A DNA stretch of 22,641 bases from Actinomycetota bacterium (GCA_947447095.1 CANFIL010000004.1:1-22641), one strand, 5' to 3'. Positions 16,394 through 22,641 are shown, numbered from the stretch's first letter. Made by a program: numbers and translations. Notes: generated by a model not told the origin, from the letters alone.

Positions 16394-16399
16394 ACAATA
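16394..16399 (-). promoter_or_regulatory. Candidate leaderless -10 element of coaE
   Basis: TATTGT on the minus strand, followed by GGGCTT and the GTG at 16387. The hexamer overlaps the T-rich tail just after the rpsA terminator hairpin, so the end of one transcript and the start of the next would be superimposed. Confidence 0.4.
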
Positions 16400-16435
16400 A
16401 AGCACGAGGCGCAGGCAAAATGCCTGCGCCTCGTG
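16394..16435 (-). terminator. Intrinsic terminator of rpsA
   Basis: A perfect 15-bp GC-rich inverted repeat (16421–16435 pairs with 16403–16417) surrounds a 3-nt loop. It starts 14 nt after the rpsA stop codon and is followed on the minus strand by CTTTATTGT. The T-run is short and interrupted, so some read-through into coaE is possible. Confidence 0.8.
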
Positions 16436-16449
16436 TTGGAATCGAAAGA

Positions 16450-17892
16450 TTACTTGGTGTCATCCAATGATTCGCGGAGTGCCTGTAGCGCAGCATCATC
16501 AGCAAGAGTGCCTTCAACTGGCGTATCAGAGCTGTAGGAGGACATGCCTTCTTCAGCAGCTGCAGCAGCTTCGGTCTTCTTGGTTTCAGTAACAGAAGCC
16601 TTGTGAGCTTCCCACTTGGCATGTGCTTCTGCGTACTGTGCTTCCCACTTTGCCTTCTGATCTTCGAAGCCTGGCAACCAGTCGTTGGTGTCCTTGTCGA
16701 AGCCTTCTGGATAGATGTAGTTGCCGTTTTCGTCGTACTGGTTCAGACCGTACAACGAGGCGTCAAAGTTGTCGCCTTCTTCAACGTCAACATCATCATT
16801 TGCCTGGCGTAGTGAAAGCGAGATACGGCGACGTTCTAGGTCGATGTCGATGACCTTAACGAATACCGAATCGCCAACCTGAACAACCTGCTCAGGAATT
16901 TCTACGTGGCGACCTGAAAGTTCAGAGATGTGAACCAAGCCTTCGATGCCATCGCTGACACGAACAAATGCACCGAAAGGTACAAGCTTGGTTACTTCAC
17001 CAGGAACAACCTGTCCCATTTGATGGGTACGTGCGAAGTGCTGCCATGGATCTTCCTGTGTCGACTTGAGTGACAACGAAACGCGCTCGCGCTCGAAATC
17101 AACGTCAAGAACTTCAACAGTTACTTCCTGACCAACTTCGACAACCTTTGATGGGTGATCTACGTGCTCCCATGACAATTCAGAAACGTGGACAAGACCG
17201 TCTACGCCGCCGAGATCAACGAATGCACCGAAGTTAACAATGCTTGAAACAACACCCTTACGGATCTGACCCTTTTCGAGCTGGTTCAAGAAGCCATGGC
17301 GCACTGCGCTCTGTGACTGCTCGAGGTAAGCACGACGGGAAAGCACAACATTGTTGCGGTTCTTGTCGAGTTCAATGATCTTTGCGTCGATCTGCTTGCC
17401 GATGTACGGAGCGAGGTCGCGTACTCGGCGCATTTCAACGAGAGATGCTGGCAAGAAGCCACGTAGGCCGATATCCATGATCAAGCCGCCCTTGACGACT
17501 TCGATGACGGTACCGGTAACGATGCCGTCTTCTTCCTTGATCTTTTCGATTGAGCCCCATGCACGTTCGTACTGTGCGCGCTTCTTGGAAAGAATGAGTC
17601 GGCCTTCTTTGTCTTCTTTCTGAAGAACAAGTGCCTCTACGCGGTCGCCAACATTAACAACTTCGTTTGGATCGATGTCGTGTTTGATGCTGAGTTCGCG
17701 GGACGGGATGATGCCTTCGGTCTTGTAACCGATGTCTAGAAGAACTTCGTCGCGGTCTACCTTGACGATGATGCCTTCGACGATGTCGCCGTCATTGAAT
17801 GGTTTGATTGTTGCATCAATCGCTTCCATGAACGCTTCGGCTGATCCAAAGTCTTCATGCGTGATTGATTTCTTGTCAGAAGTGACAGTCAT
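16450..17892 (-). CDS. rpsA: 30S ribosomal protein S1
   Basis: RNA-binding protein associated with the small ribosomal subunit. The 480-residue product has four S1 (OB-fold) repeats at about residues 35–105, 122–190, 208–277 and 293–365. The third and fourth are the best conserved (FGAFVDLGGVDGLVHVSELS, FGAFVRVSDGIEGLVHISELS). This four-domain form with an acidic C-terminal tail (about 370–480; Y-x-Y-P-E-G-F-D, repeated W-E-A, Ala/Glu-rich) is normal for actinobacteria and shorter than the six-domain E. coli protein. The ATG at 17892 has a weak Shine-Dalgarno (GAGG, about 10 nt away). It has its own leader and terminator and so is probably a single-gene transcript. Confidence 0.96.
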   Translation of the reverse strand: MTVTSDKKSITHEDFGSAEAFMEAIDATIKPFNDGDIVEGIIVKVDRDEVLLDIGYKTEGIIPSRELSIKHDIDPNEVVNVGDRVEALVLQKEDKEGRLILSKKRAQYERAWGSIEKIKEEDGIVTGTVIEVVKGGLIMDIGLRGFLPASLVEMRRVRDLAPYIGKQIDAKIIELDKNRNNVVLSRRAYLEQSQSAVRHGFLNQLEKGQIRKGVVSSIVNFGAFVDLGGVDGLVHVSELSWEHVDHPSKVVEVGQEVTVEVLDVDFERERVSLSLKSTQEDPWQHFARTHQMGQVVPGEVTKLVPFGAFVRVSDGIEGLVHISELSGRHVEIPEQVVQVGDSVFVKVIDIDLERRRISLSLRQANDDVDVEEGDNFDASLYGLNQYDENGNYIYPEGFDKDTNDWLPGFEDQKAKWEAQYAEAHAKWEAHKASVTETKKTEAAAAAEEGMSSYSSDTPVEGTLADDAALQALRESLDDTK

Positions 17893-18077
17893 TAAGTTAT
17901 TGCCTCGATGCGGATAGATGTAGTGCTGGATGTTGCAGTCTTTCTTGCTTGCGCAAGACCCGTAAGTTCTCTGTCTAACTTTGGGCGGAATTCAACCTTT
18001 AAAGGGTATCTGGGGGCAGGAAAATCAACAAATTCAGGCATTACCCGCCGCATCGGCACAATACCTGTGTCGCCGGG
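17893..18077 (-). promoter_or_regulatory. Intergenic region upstream of rpsA (leader and promoter)
   Basis: The 185-bp gap between polA and rpsA is the longest gene-free stretch here. On the minus strand, TTGTTG (18026–18031) and TACCCT (18003–18008) are separated by 17 bases and form the best promoter candidate; a transcript from there would have a leader of about 100 nt. Two short palindromes fall in it: CCTTTAAAGG (17996–18005), overlapping the -10, and CTTGCGCAAG (17948–17957), within the leader. Just after the polA stop there is only a bulged 7-bp hairpin without a T-run, so I see no convincing polA terminator. Confidence 0.4.
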
Positions 18078-20750
18078 CTAATGAGCCGCTTCACTCCAGC
18101 TTTTGCCTACTCCGACCGAAACATCTAAAGGAACCGTTAATTCAAGGGCATTTTGCATTTCATCAGTCAAAATCTTGGTCACTTGATCGATTTCGCCCTT
18201 GGCGACCTCAACTACGAGTTCATCGTGAACCTGAAGTAGAAGTCGAGACTTCACTCCTGCGTGAGAAAATGCCTGTGAAACCTTGAGCATCGCCAGTTTC
18301 ACAATGTCAGCGGCAGATCCCTGAATTGGGGCGTTCAAGGCCATGCGTTCGGCCATATCGCGCAACTGACGTTGCTCACTATTGAGATCTGGCAAATAGC
18401 GTCGTCGACCGAGCATGGATTCGGTATAACCCGTTTTCCGAGCCTGAACCACAACTTCATTCAAGTAATCCCGTACGCCGCCGAAACGCTCAAAGTAGGT
18501 CTCCATGAGCTCCTTAGCTGCGCCATTGGAGATTCCCAACTGTGCGCCAAGCCCAAATGCCGACAAACCGTAGGCAAGGCCGTACGACATTGCCTTCACT
18601 TGGCGGCGCATATCAGGAGTCACATCTTTGGGATCAACACCGAAAATTTGGGAACCGACCGTAGTGTGCAAATCTTCGCCGGACTGCAAGGCTGCGATCA
18701 AACCGGCATCACCGGAAAGATGCGCCATAACGCGTAATTCAATCTGGCTATAGTCAGCCGTCAACAGAGTTTCGTAACCCTTGCCAACCACAAACGTTTC
18801 ACGAATACGAGCGCCTTCTGCAGTGCGGATAGGAATATTCTGCAGATTTGGATCTGTACTAGAAAGGCGTCCCGTTGCTGCGATCAATTGATTAAACGTG
18901 GTGTGCACGCGCCCATCGTCGGCAACGCAAGCGAGCAAACCTGTGACAGTTTGACGCAACTTACTCACTTCTCGATAGCGCAACAATGCGATGAGCAACT
19001 CGTCGTCTGGCAGCTTCTCAAGCAGACCTTGTAACGCTTCCGCGTCTGTGGTGTAGCCAGTCTTAATCTTCTTTGTCTTGGGTAATCCACGTTCTTCAAA
19101 AAGTACTTCCTGAAGTTGTTTCGGCGAACCCAAATTGAATTCGTGGCCGGCCGCATCATGCGCTTGCTTGACCGCCGCTTGAGCATCTGCATCGAACGAT
19201 GCTTCGAGTCCCTTGAGTGCCGATTCATCGACGGCAATTCCTGCCACTTCCATTCGGGCAAGTATGTCGATCAGAGGAAGTTCGATGTTCCTCATCAAAT
19301 CTGTCGCACCACGCTGAGCTAGATCGCGACCAAAATGCTCAGCAAGGTCCAAAGTAGCTCGGGCGTGGACCGCCAGAACGTCTCCAGATTCCTGCGCCTC
19401 GTCAAAAAGTGTCTGCTTAGCGGCTGCGCCATCAGTGGCATCTAGTGACTTCTTGAGGTAGCGCTGAACGAGATCCGGTAGTTCAAAATTGCGGGTACCC
19501 GGTGCCACTAGATACGCAGCTACTGCAGTATCCATCACCAAGCCGGCCAATGACACTCCATGCACGAGCAGGGCCGTCAATGGACCTTTCGCATCGTGAA
19601 TAATTTTTGGAGATTCACTTGCCAACCACGGGCCAAGAACATCTTGCACTTCAGCGAAACGCGACCAACGAACTTCGCCGCTTTCGCTTGCGAATGCAAC
19701 GAGCGAAATGACTCCAGTACCGCGTGCCCACGATCCCGAAAAGGCGACGGCCACGGGAGCCTTTTGAGTAGCGAGCCATGATTTCAGATCCTTTGACGTG
19801 GCCTGAATCGCCTCAACCGTAAAGCCTTCAGAAGCATCCTCGACATCAGTATCCGAACTCACCTTCTCCCCTTCGGCACTTGGCCACACCGCAAGTAACC
19901 GCGGGCGTAACTGATTGAACTCAAGTGAGTCGAGAAGTTCATGAACTTTTGACTGGTCATAACTGCGATGAACATAATCTGAAAGTTCTGTCGAGATCTC
20001 CAACGTGTCAACGAGTTTGTTCAGACGGTAATTGCGTTCAACATTTTCCACGTTGTCCCGCAAGGCTTCGCCAACCTTGCCGCTGATCGAATCGCGCACC
20101 GCAAGAATCTCTTCCACTCCGCCAAACTGAACAATCCACTTTGCTGCGGTCTTGGGACCAACGCCTGGAATGCCCGGCAAGTTATCACTTGTCTCACCGA
20201 CGAGTGCGGCTAGATCCCGATACTTGTTCGCAGGAACGCCGTACTTCTCTTGAACCGCAGCATCATCCATCAAAGCAAGATCATTGATGCTCTTTCGTGG
20301 ATACAGAATCAAAGTGTCATTCTCTATGAGTTGGAACGAATCACGATCTCCAGTAAGGATCCGAACTGGAATTGAACTGTGGTGGGCCAATGTGGCAAGA
20401 ATGTCATCGGCTTCGTAATCAGGAACCGTTACTACCGGAATGTTGAGTGCATCGAGCAATTGCTTGACGATTTCGACCTGGCCCTTGAATTCTGGCGGTG
20501 AAGCACTTCTCGTTGCTTTGTATTCAGCATATTCTTTGGTTCGAAAAGTTTCCCGCGACAAATCAAAGGCAACTGCAATGTGCGTTGGCTGCTGTTCCTT
20601 GATGACATTGATCATCATCGACAAGAAACCATAAACAGCGTTCGTGTGTTGTCCAGCGGATGTCACGAAGTTTTCAGGCGGCAGCGCATGAAACGCGCGA
20701 TAAGCCAACGAGTGTCCGTCAAGGATGAGGAACTTAGAGTCATTAGCCAC
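18078..20750 (-). CDS. polA: DNA polymerase I
   Basis: Repair and Okazaki-fragment-processing polymerase. The 890-residue product has an N-terminal 5'-nuclease domain (about 1–290, with DYEADDILATLA, TGDRDSFQL and GIPGVGPKTA), a central 3'–5' exonuclease-like domain and a C-terminal polymerase. Motif A is DYSQIELR from Asp666, motif B lies at about 716–728 (RQVKAMSYGLAYG), and motif C is HDE at 842–844. The central domain lacks the D-x-E metal-binding motif (the matching strand reads AVAFSGSW), so proofreading should be absent, as in other actinobacterial PolA. Tyr723 occupies the position of E. coli Phe762. The start is GTG with AGGA upstream and a -10-like hexamer ending six bases before it. 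Confidence 0.97.
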   Translation of the reverse strand: MANDSKFLILDGHSLAYRAFHALPPENFVTSAGQHTNAVYGFLSMMINVIKEQQPTHIAVAFDLSRETFRTKEYAEYKATRSASPPEFKGQVEIVKQLLDALNIPVVTVPDYEADDILATLAHHSSIPVRILTGDRDSFQLIENDTLILYPRKSINDLALMDDAAVQEKYGVPANKYRDLAALVGETSDNLPGIPGVGPKTAAKWIVQFGGVEEILAVRDSISGKVGEALRDNVENVERNYRLNKLVDTLEISTELSDYVHRSYDQSKVHELLDSLEFNQLRPRLLAVWPSAEGEKVSSDTDVEDASEGFTVEAIQATSKDLKSWLATQKAPVAVAFSGSWARGTGVISLVAFASESGEVRWSRFAEVQDVLGPWLASESPKIIHDAKGPLTALLVHGVSLAGLVMDTAVAAYLVAPGTRNFELPDLVQRYLKKSLDATDGAAAKQTLFDEAQESGDVLAVHARATLDLAEHFGRDLAQRGATDLMRNIELPLIDILARMEVAGIAVDESALKGLEASFDADAQAAVKQAHDAAGHEFNLGSPKQLQEVLFEERGLPKTKKIKTGYTTDAEALQGLLEKLPDDELLIALLRYREVSKLRQTVTGLLACVADDGRVHTTFNQLIAATGRLSSTDPNLQNIPIRTAEGARIRETFVVGKGYETLLTADYSQIELRVMAHLSGDAGLIAALQSGEDLHTTVGSQIFGVDPKDVTPDMRRQVKAMSYGLAYGLSAFGLGAQLGISNGAAKELMETYFERFGGVRDYLNEVVVQARKTGYTESMLGRRRYLPDLNSEQRQLRDMAERMALNAPIQGSAADIVKLAMLKVSQAFSHAGVKSRLLLQVHDELVVEVAKGEIDQVTKILTDEMQNALELTVPLDVSVGVGKSWSEAAH

Positions 20751-20756
20751 ATCTTG

Positions 20757-20779
20757 ATCCTAGAGTCACCCACTGCCAG
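20757..20779 (-). promoter_or_regulatory. Candidate leaderless polA promoter with a RecA-independent damage-type motif
   Basis: On the minus strand CTGGCAGTG (20771–20779), eight bases, then TAGGAT (20757–20762), then six bases to the GTG start. This resembles the mycobacterial RecA-NDp/PafBC motif TTGTCRGTG-N8-TAnnnT (7 of 9 in the upstream part, exact spacing). The -10 with a six-base gap is seen directly; damage control is inference. Confidence 0.35.
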
Positions 20780-20791
20780 CGGTGCGACCTG

Positions 20792-20797
20792 TATCGT
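20792..20797 (+). promoter_or_regulatory. Candidate -10 element of the thioesterase gene
   Basis: TATCGT on the plus strand, with no recognisable -35. Initiation about 7 nt downstream would give a leader of roughly 14 nt that still contains the ribosome site at 20804–20811. It is back to back with the polA promoter. Confidence 0.25.
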
Positions 20798-20803
20798 GTT
20801 CAC

Positions 20804-20811
20804 AGGAAAGG
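20804..20811 (+). promoter_or_regulatory. Shine-Dalgarno that fixes the thioesterase start
   Basis: AGGAAAGG lies 6 nt before the ATG at 20818. It supports that start over the in-frame ATG at 20782, which lies upstream of both this site and the likely promoter. Confidence 0.7.
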
Positions 20812-20817
20812 GTGATT

Positions 20818-21225
20818 ATGAGCAATTCAATTGATCCGGCAATCGTTCCGTTAGGCGCTATGGCCGAAAACATGGGCATTACATTGACCGCAGTTTCGGC
20901 GCAAACAGTCGTGGGCACCATGCCAGTTGAAGGCAACACTCAACCCTTTGGCTTGCTCAACGGGGGTGCTTCCCTAGCGCTGGCTGAAACCCTTGGCTCA
21001 ATTGGTGCCAATGTGCACGCGGGCACTGGCCGTTACGCCGTGGGAATTGAAATCAACGGCACACACCACCGCAGCGCCACATCTGGCGTAGTTACAGGAA
21101 CGGCCACAGCATTGAGCTTGGGTCAAAATGTGGCGGTCTACGAAATTGTGATCACTGACGAACGCGACAAGCGGCTGTGCACCGCTCGCCTTACTTGCCT
21201 ACTACGTGACGCAGCCCAGAAGTAG
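20818..21225 (+). CDS. Hotdog-fold thioesterase, PaaI/MenI family
   Basis: Predicted acyl-CoA thioesterase of the PaaI-like hotdog superfamily, whose members hydrolyse aryl-CoA esters such as 1,4-dihydroxy-2-naphthoyl-CoA (menaquinone synthesis) or phenylacetate-pathway CoA esters. The 135-residue product has the family segment QPFGLLNGGASLALAETLGS, with the catalytic acid Glu57. The usual catalytic-motif His (HGG) is Asn48 here. Later strands VGIEINGTHHRSA and GTATALSLGQNVAVYEI complete the fold. The start is the ATG at 20818, set by the ribosome site before it. It is divergent from polA, and its last 35 bases overlap the tail of the convergent GNAT gene. The substrate cannot be read from sequence. 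Confidence 0.87.
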   Translation: MSNSIDPAIVPLGAMAENMGITLTAVSAQTVVGTMPVEGNTQPFGLLNGGASLALAETLGSIGANVHAGTGRYAVGIEINGTHHRSATSGVVTGTATALSLGQNVAVYEIVITDERDKRLCTARLTCLLRDAAQK

Positions 21226-21745
21226 GCGCTGATTCCGCAGTTCGGCGACGCATTCGGGCAACGGTAACTCTACGAGGCTGAACCGATATCTTTCTCCGCA
21301 ACGAACCTGCATCTGCAACCCGAAACGTTGATACGGGAGCAAAGCCAAGTCGGGCGAAAAATCGATTTGCTTCGCGAGATAACGGTGGCACAGATGCAAC
21401 GATTGCATTGCACCCCCAACCTTCAGCGCTTGCTAAGGCAGCGTTCAACATTGCCTTGGCTACTCCACGATGGCGCGACGTGCTCAACACATGAAGCCCA
21501 CTTACTTGGATAGCCGGAGCCTCTGACCAAGTGCCAATGTCGGACAGGCTGATGCACGCCAGGCCCACGGCTTCATTACCGTCCCAGGCAACGACAAGAC
21601 GAAAACCATTTTCGGATAGTGCCAATTCGATTCGAGCAATCAGTGCTTCGACAGTTAGACCGTAGTTTTCCGCCTGGATCTCTTCCCACACCGGCATTAA
21701 TGCCACGAGATCATCCTGCGCCACATCGCGCACAACTATTGCCAT
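21191..21745 (-). CDS. GNAT-family N-acetyltransferase
   Basis: Predicted acetyl-CoA-dependent acetyltransferase of unknown substrate. In the 184-residue product the GNAT core shows strand beta-4 (AIQVSGLHVL), the acetyl-CoA pyrophosphate loop RHRGVA (91–96) with the following helix AMLNAALASAEGWG, and the C-terminal signature SREANRFFARLGFAPVSTFRV. A tail of about 35 residues (from 150) is Arg-rich (SLRRKISVQPRR, ARMRRR) and lies outside the core. The ATG at 21745 has no Shine-Dalgarno; TAGCCT ends six bases upstream, suggesting a leaderless message. It converges on the thioesterase gene with a 35-nt 3' overlap. Confidence 0.85.
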   Translation of the reverse strand: MAIVVRDVAQDDLVALMPVWEEIQAENYGLTVEALIARIELALSENGFRLVVAWDGNEAVGLACISLSDIGTWSEAPAIQVSGLHVLSTSRHRGVAKAMLNAALASAEGWGCNAIVASVPPLSREANRFFARLGFAPVSTFRVADAGSLRRKISVQPRRVTVARMRRRTAESAPTSGLRHVVGK

Positions 21746-21751
21746 AGGTAG

Positions 21752-21757
21752 AGGCTA
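21752..21757 (-). promoter_or_regulatory. Candidate leaderless -10 element of the GNAT gene
   Basis: TAGCCT on the minus strand, followed by CTACCT and the ATG at 21745. There is no ribosome site and no clear -35. Confidence 0.4.
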
Positions 21758-21799
21758 GAGCCCTAGCCTGTGACCCGCCATTGGATTGCCCAATTTGGA

Positions 21800-21805
21800 T
21801 AGAGT
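21800..21805 (+). promoter_or_regulatory. Candidate leaderless -10 element of the DUF554 gene
   Basis: TAGAGT, followed by GAAGCC and the ATG at 21812. It shares the 66-bp divergent gap with the GNAT gene promoter. A small inverted repeat, ATTGG-N5-CCAAT (21779–21793), lies between the two and could be an operator, but it is short. Confidence 0.4.
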
Positions 21806-21811
21806 GAAGCC

Positions 21812-22537
21812 ATGTTTATCGGCTCCGGAACTGTTATCAATGTGATCTCTGTGATTATTGGGACATTTGTGGGGGTCACGATCGCCCATCGCCTACCCGC
21901 TCGAGTCCGCGAAGTCGTCATGGACGGGCTAGGTCTTGTTACTGGCATGATCGCTGTACTCACAACCGCAGCCATTGTGGACCCATCATTGACTGAAACT
22001 CTGGGCAAGGGTCGCCCGGTCTTGATTGTCTTAGCAAGCATCTTGCTCGGAGGCATTTCAGGTGCCGCAATACGCCTAGAAGATCGCCTTGAATCGCTCG
22101 GCGACAAACTCAGAGCACGATTTGCAAAAGAGGGTGAATCTACATTTACCGAAGGGTTTGTAGCAGCTTCACTTTTGTTCTGCATCGGCCCAATGACAAT
22201 CTTGGGCTCAATTACTGATGGCCTCGGTGGTGGCAATGAAATGCTTATCCTCAAATCAACCTTGGACTTTTTTGCGGCTCTAGCATTTGCTGCAGCTCTT
22301 GGCTGGGGCGTTGCCGCCTCAGGTATCAGCATCTTGGTGGTTCAAGGTGGGCTTACGCTGTTCGGATTCTTCCTAGGCAATTTCATGTCCGATGTACAGA
22401 TTCTTATGCTCACAGCAACTGGCGGACTTCTCTTAGTTGGAATCTCAATGCGGTTGCTCAACATTAAGCAGATTCCGGTTGGAAACCTACTTCCAGCCTT
22501 GCTCTATGCACCGCTGCTCGTAGCACTTCTCTCTTAA
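21812..22537 (+). CDS. DUF554 family integral membrane protein (YdfK-like)
   Basis: Membrane protein of unknown function. The 241-residue product has about six to seven hydrophobic segments, beginning with GTVINVISVIIGTFVGV. The family hallmarks are an early glycine-rich helix pair (ILLGGISGAAIRLEDRLE), a conserved FCIGPMTILGSITDGLGGG loop (about 130–148), and L-K-S-T-L-D-F-F-A-A (about 151–160). Full length for the family. The ATG at 21812 follows a TAGAGT hexamer by six bases and has no good Shine-Dalgarno. It stands alone, divergent from the GNAT gene, and ends at a strong terminator. I would not assign a function beyond a possible transporter-like role. Confidence 0.9.
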   Translation: MFIGSGTVINVISVIIGTFVGVTIAHRLPARVREVVMDGLGLVTGMIAVLTTAAIVDPSLTETLGKGRPVLIVLASILLGGISGAAIRLEDRLESLGDKLRARFAKEGESTFTEGFVAASLLFCIGPMTILGSITDGLGGGNEMLILKSTLDFFAALAFAAALGWGVAASGISILVVQGGLTLFGFFLGNFMSDVQILMLTATGGLLLVGISMRLLNIKQIPVGNLLPALLYAPLLVALLS

Positions 22538-22547
22538 CCCTTCGAAT

Positions 22548-22591
22548 AATAAAGAAAGGCCCCGAGCGTATGCTCGGGGCCTTTCTTTATT
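22548..22591. terminator. Strong bidirectional terminator after the DUF554 gene
   Basis: A perfect 20-bp inverted repeat (22548–22567 with 22572–22591) around a GTAT tetraloop. The GC-rich core GGCCCCGAGC is flanked by A-rich and T-rich arms, so it functions on either strand. It lies 10 nt after the DUF554 stop and 7 nt after the stop of the opposing partial gene. Confidence 0.93.
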
Positions 22592-22598
22592 GAATGTA

Positions 22599-22641
22599 TT
22601 AGTGACCGCCAAGGTAGGCAGCAGCGATGGCAGGATCGTCC
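22599..22641 (-). CDS. ABC transporter ATP-binding protein, C-terminal fragment (LivF/LivG-like)
   Basis: Only the last 13 codons and the TAA stop (22599–22601) lie in the window. They read D-D-P-A-I-A-A-A-Y-L-G-G-H. A final D-P-x-V/I-x-x-A-Y-L-G-G is the usual ending of ATPase subunits of branched-chain amino acid ABC importers (LivF or LivG). In several actinobacteria a liv operon lies near polA, and LivF is commonly its last gene, so LivF is slightly preferred. The rest of the gene continues beyond the right edge. Confidence 0.6.
   Translation of the reverse strand, partial: DDPAIAAAYLGGH

Noticed and set aside
16388..16405. Longer coaE start at the GTG at 16405
   Set aside because: It sits in the rpsA terminator stem and adds residues absent from the usual CoaE N-terminus.
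20782..20817. Longer thioesterase start at the ATG at 20782
   Set aside because: It would lie upstream of the likely -10 and add 12 residues with no family similarity. The ATG at 20818 has a good ribosome site.
21763..22332. A 189-codon open frame on the minus strand opposite the DUF554 gene
   Set aside because: Low-complexity Ser/Pro/Arg/Thr composition typical of an antisense shadow; the plus-strand DUF554 protein has clear family motifs.

Overview
This window is a densely packed stretch of core chromosome, almost certainly from an actinobacterium (Actinomycetes lineage) of moderate GC content, roughly half G+C by eye. The diagnosis rests on an RbpA gene next to secG, on a WhiA–YvcK–RapZ–UvrC block, on the order polA–rpsA–coaE–uvrB–(terC)–uvrA that high-GC Gram-positives share, and on start sites that look leaderless. 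GC lower than in Streptomyces or Mycobacterium would suit one of the aquatic actinobacterial groups, but that placement is a guess.

Layout. 1–422 is the 3' end of a rightward 6-phosphogluconolactonase gene, closed by a symmetrical terminator (437–470). From there to about 20750 everything runs leftward. In order of transcription: polA (20750–18078); rpsA (17892–16450) with its own leader and a strong terminator; coaE (16387–15809); uvrB, two tandem TerC-family membrane proteins and uvrA/uvrC (15799–6965); rapZ–yvcK–whiA (6968–4181); gap–pgk–tpiA (4103–1126); and secG–rbpA (1071–484). Right of polA lie a divergent hotdog thioesterase gene (20818–21225), a convergent GNAT acetyltransferase gene (21745–21191), a rightward DUF554 membrane protein gene (21812–22537), a 20-bp-stem bidirectional terminator, and the last 13 codons of a leftward ABC-transporter ATPase, probably of the branched-chain amino acid type.

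Functionally the window combines DNA repair and replication (PolA and the whole UvrABC excinuclease), central carbon metabolism (Pgl, GapA, Pgk, TpiA, plus YvcK as a carbon/cell-wall factor), CoA synthesis, and gene expression and secretion (S1, RbpA, WhiA, SecG). Spacing is tight: many genes overlap by 1–10 nt, and no gene-free stretch exceeds 185 bp. I see no tRNA, rRNA, mobile element, CRISPR array or phage gene. No new multi-gene system is evident.

The most informative non-coding signal is a repeated start-site architecture. Six genes that lack a Shine-Dalgarno sequence (uvrA, uvrB, coaE, polA, the GNAT gene and the DUF554 gene) each have a TAnnnT hexamer ending exactly six bases before the start codon, the geometry of leaderless transcripts. 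For coaE this moves the likely start 18 nt downstream of the longest frame and puts the promoter in the T-run of the rpsA terminator. In front of polA the hexamer is preceded, at the right spacing, by a 7-of-9 match to the RecA-independent DNA-damage (PafBC-type) promoter motif.
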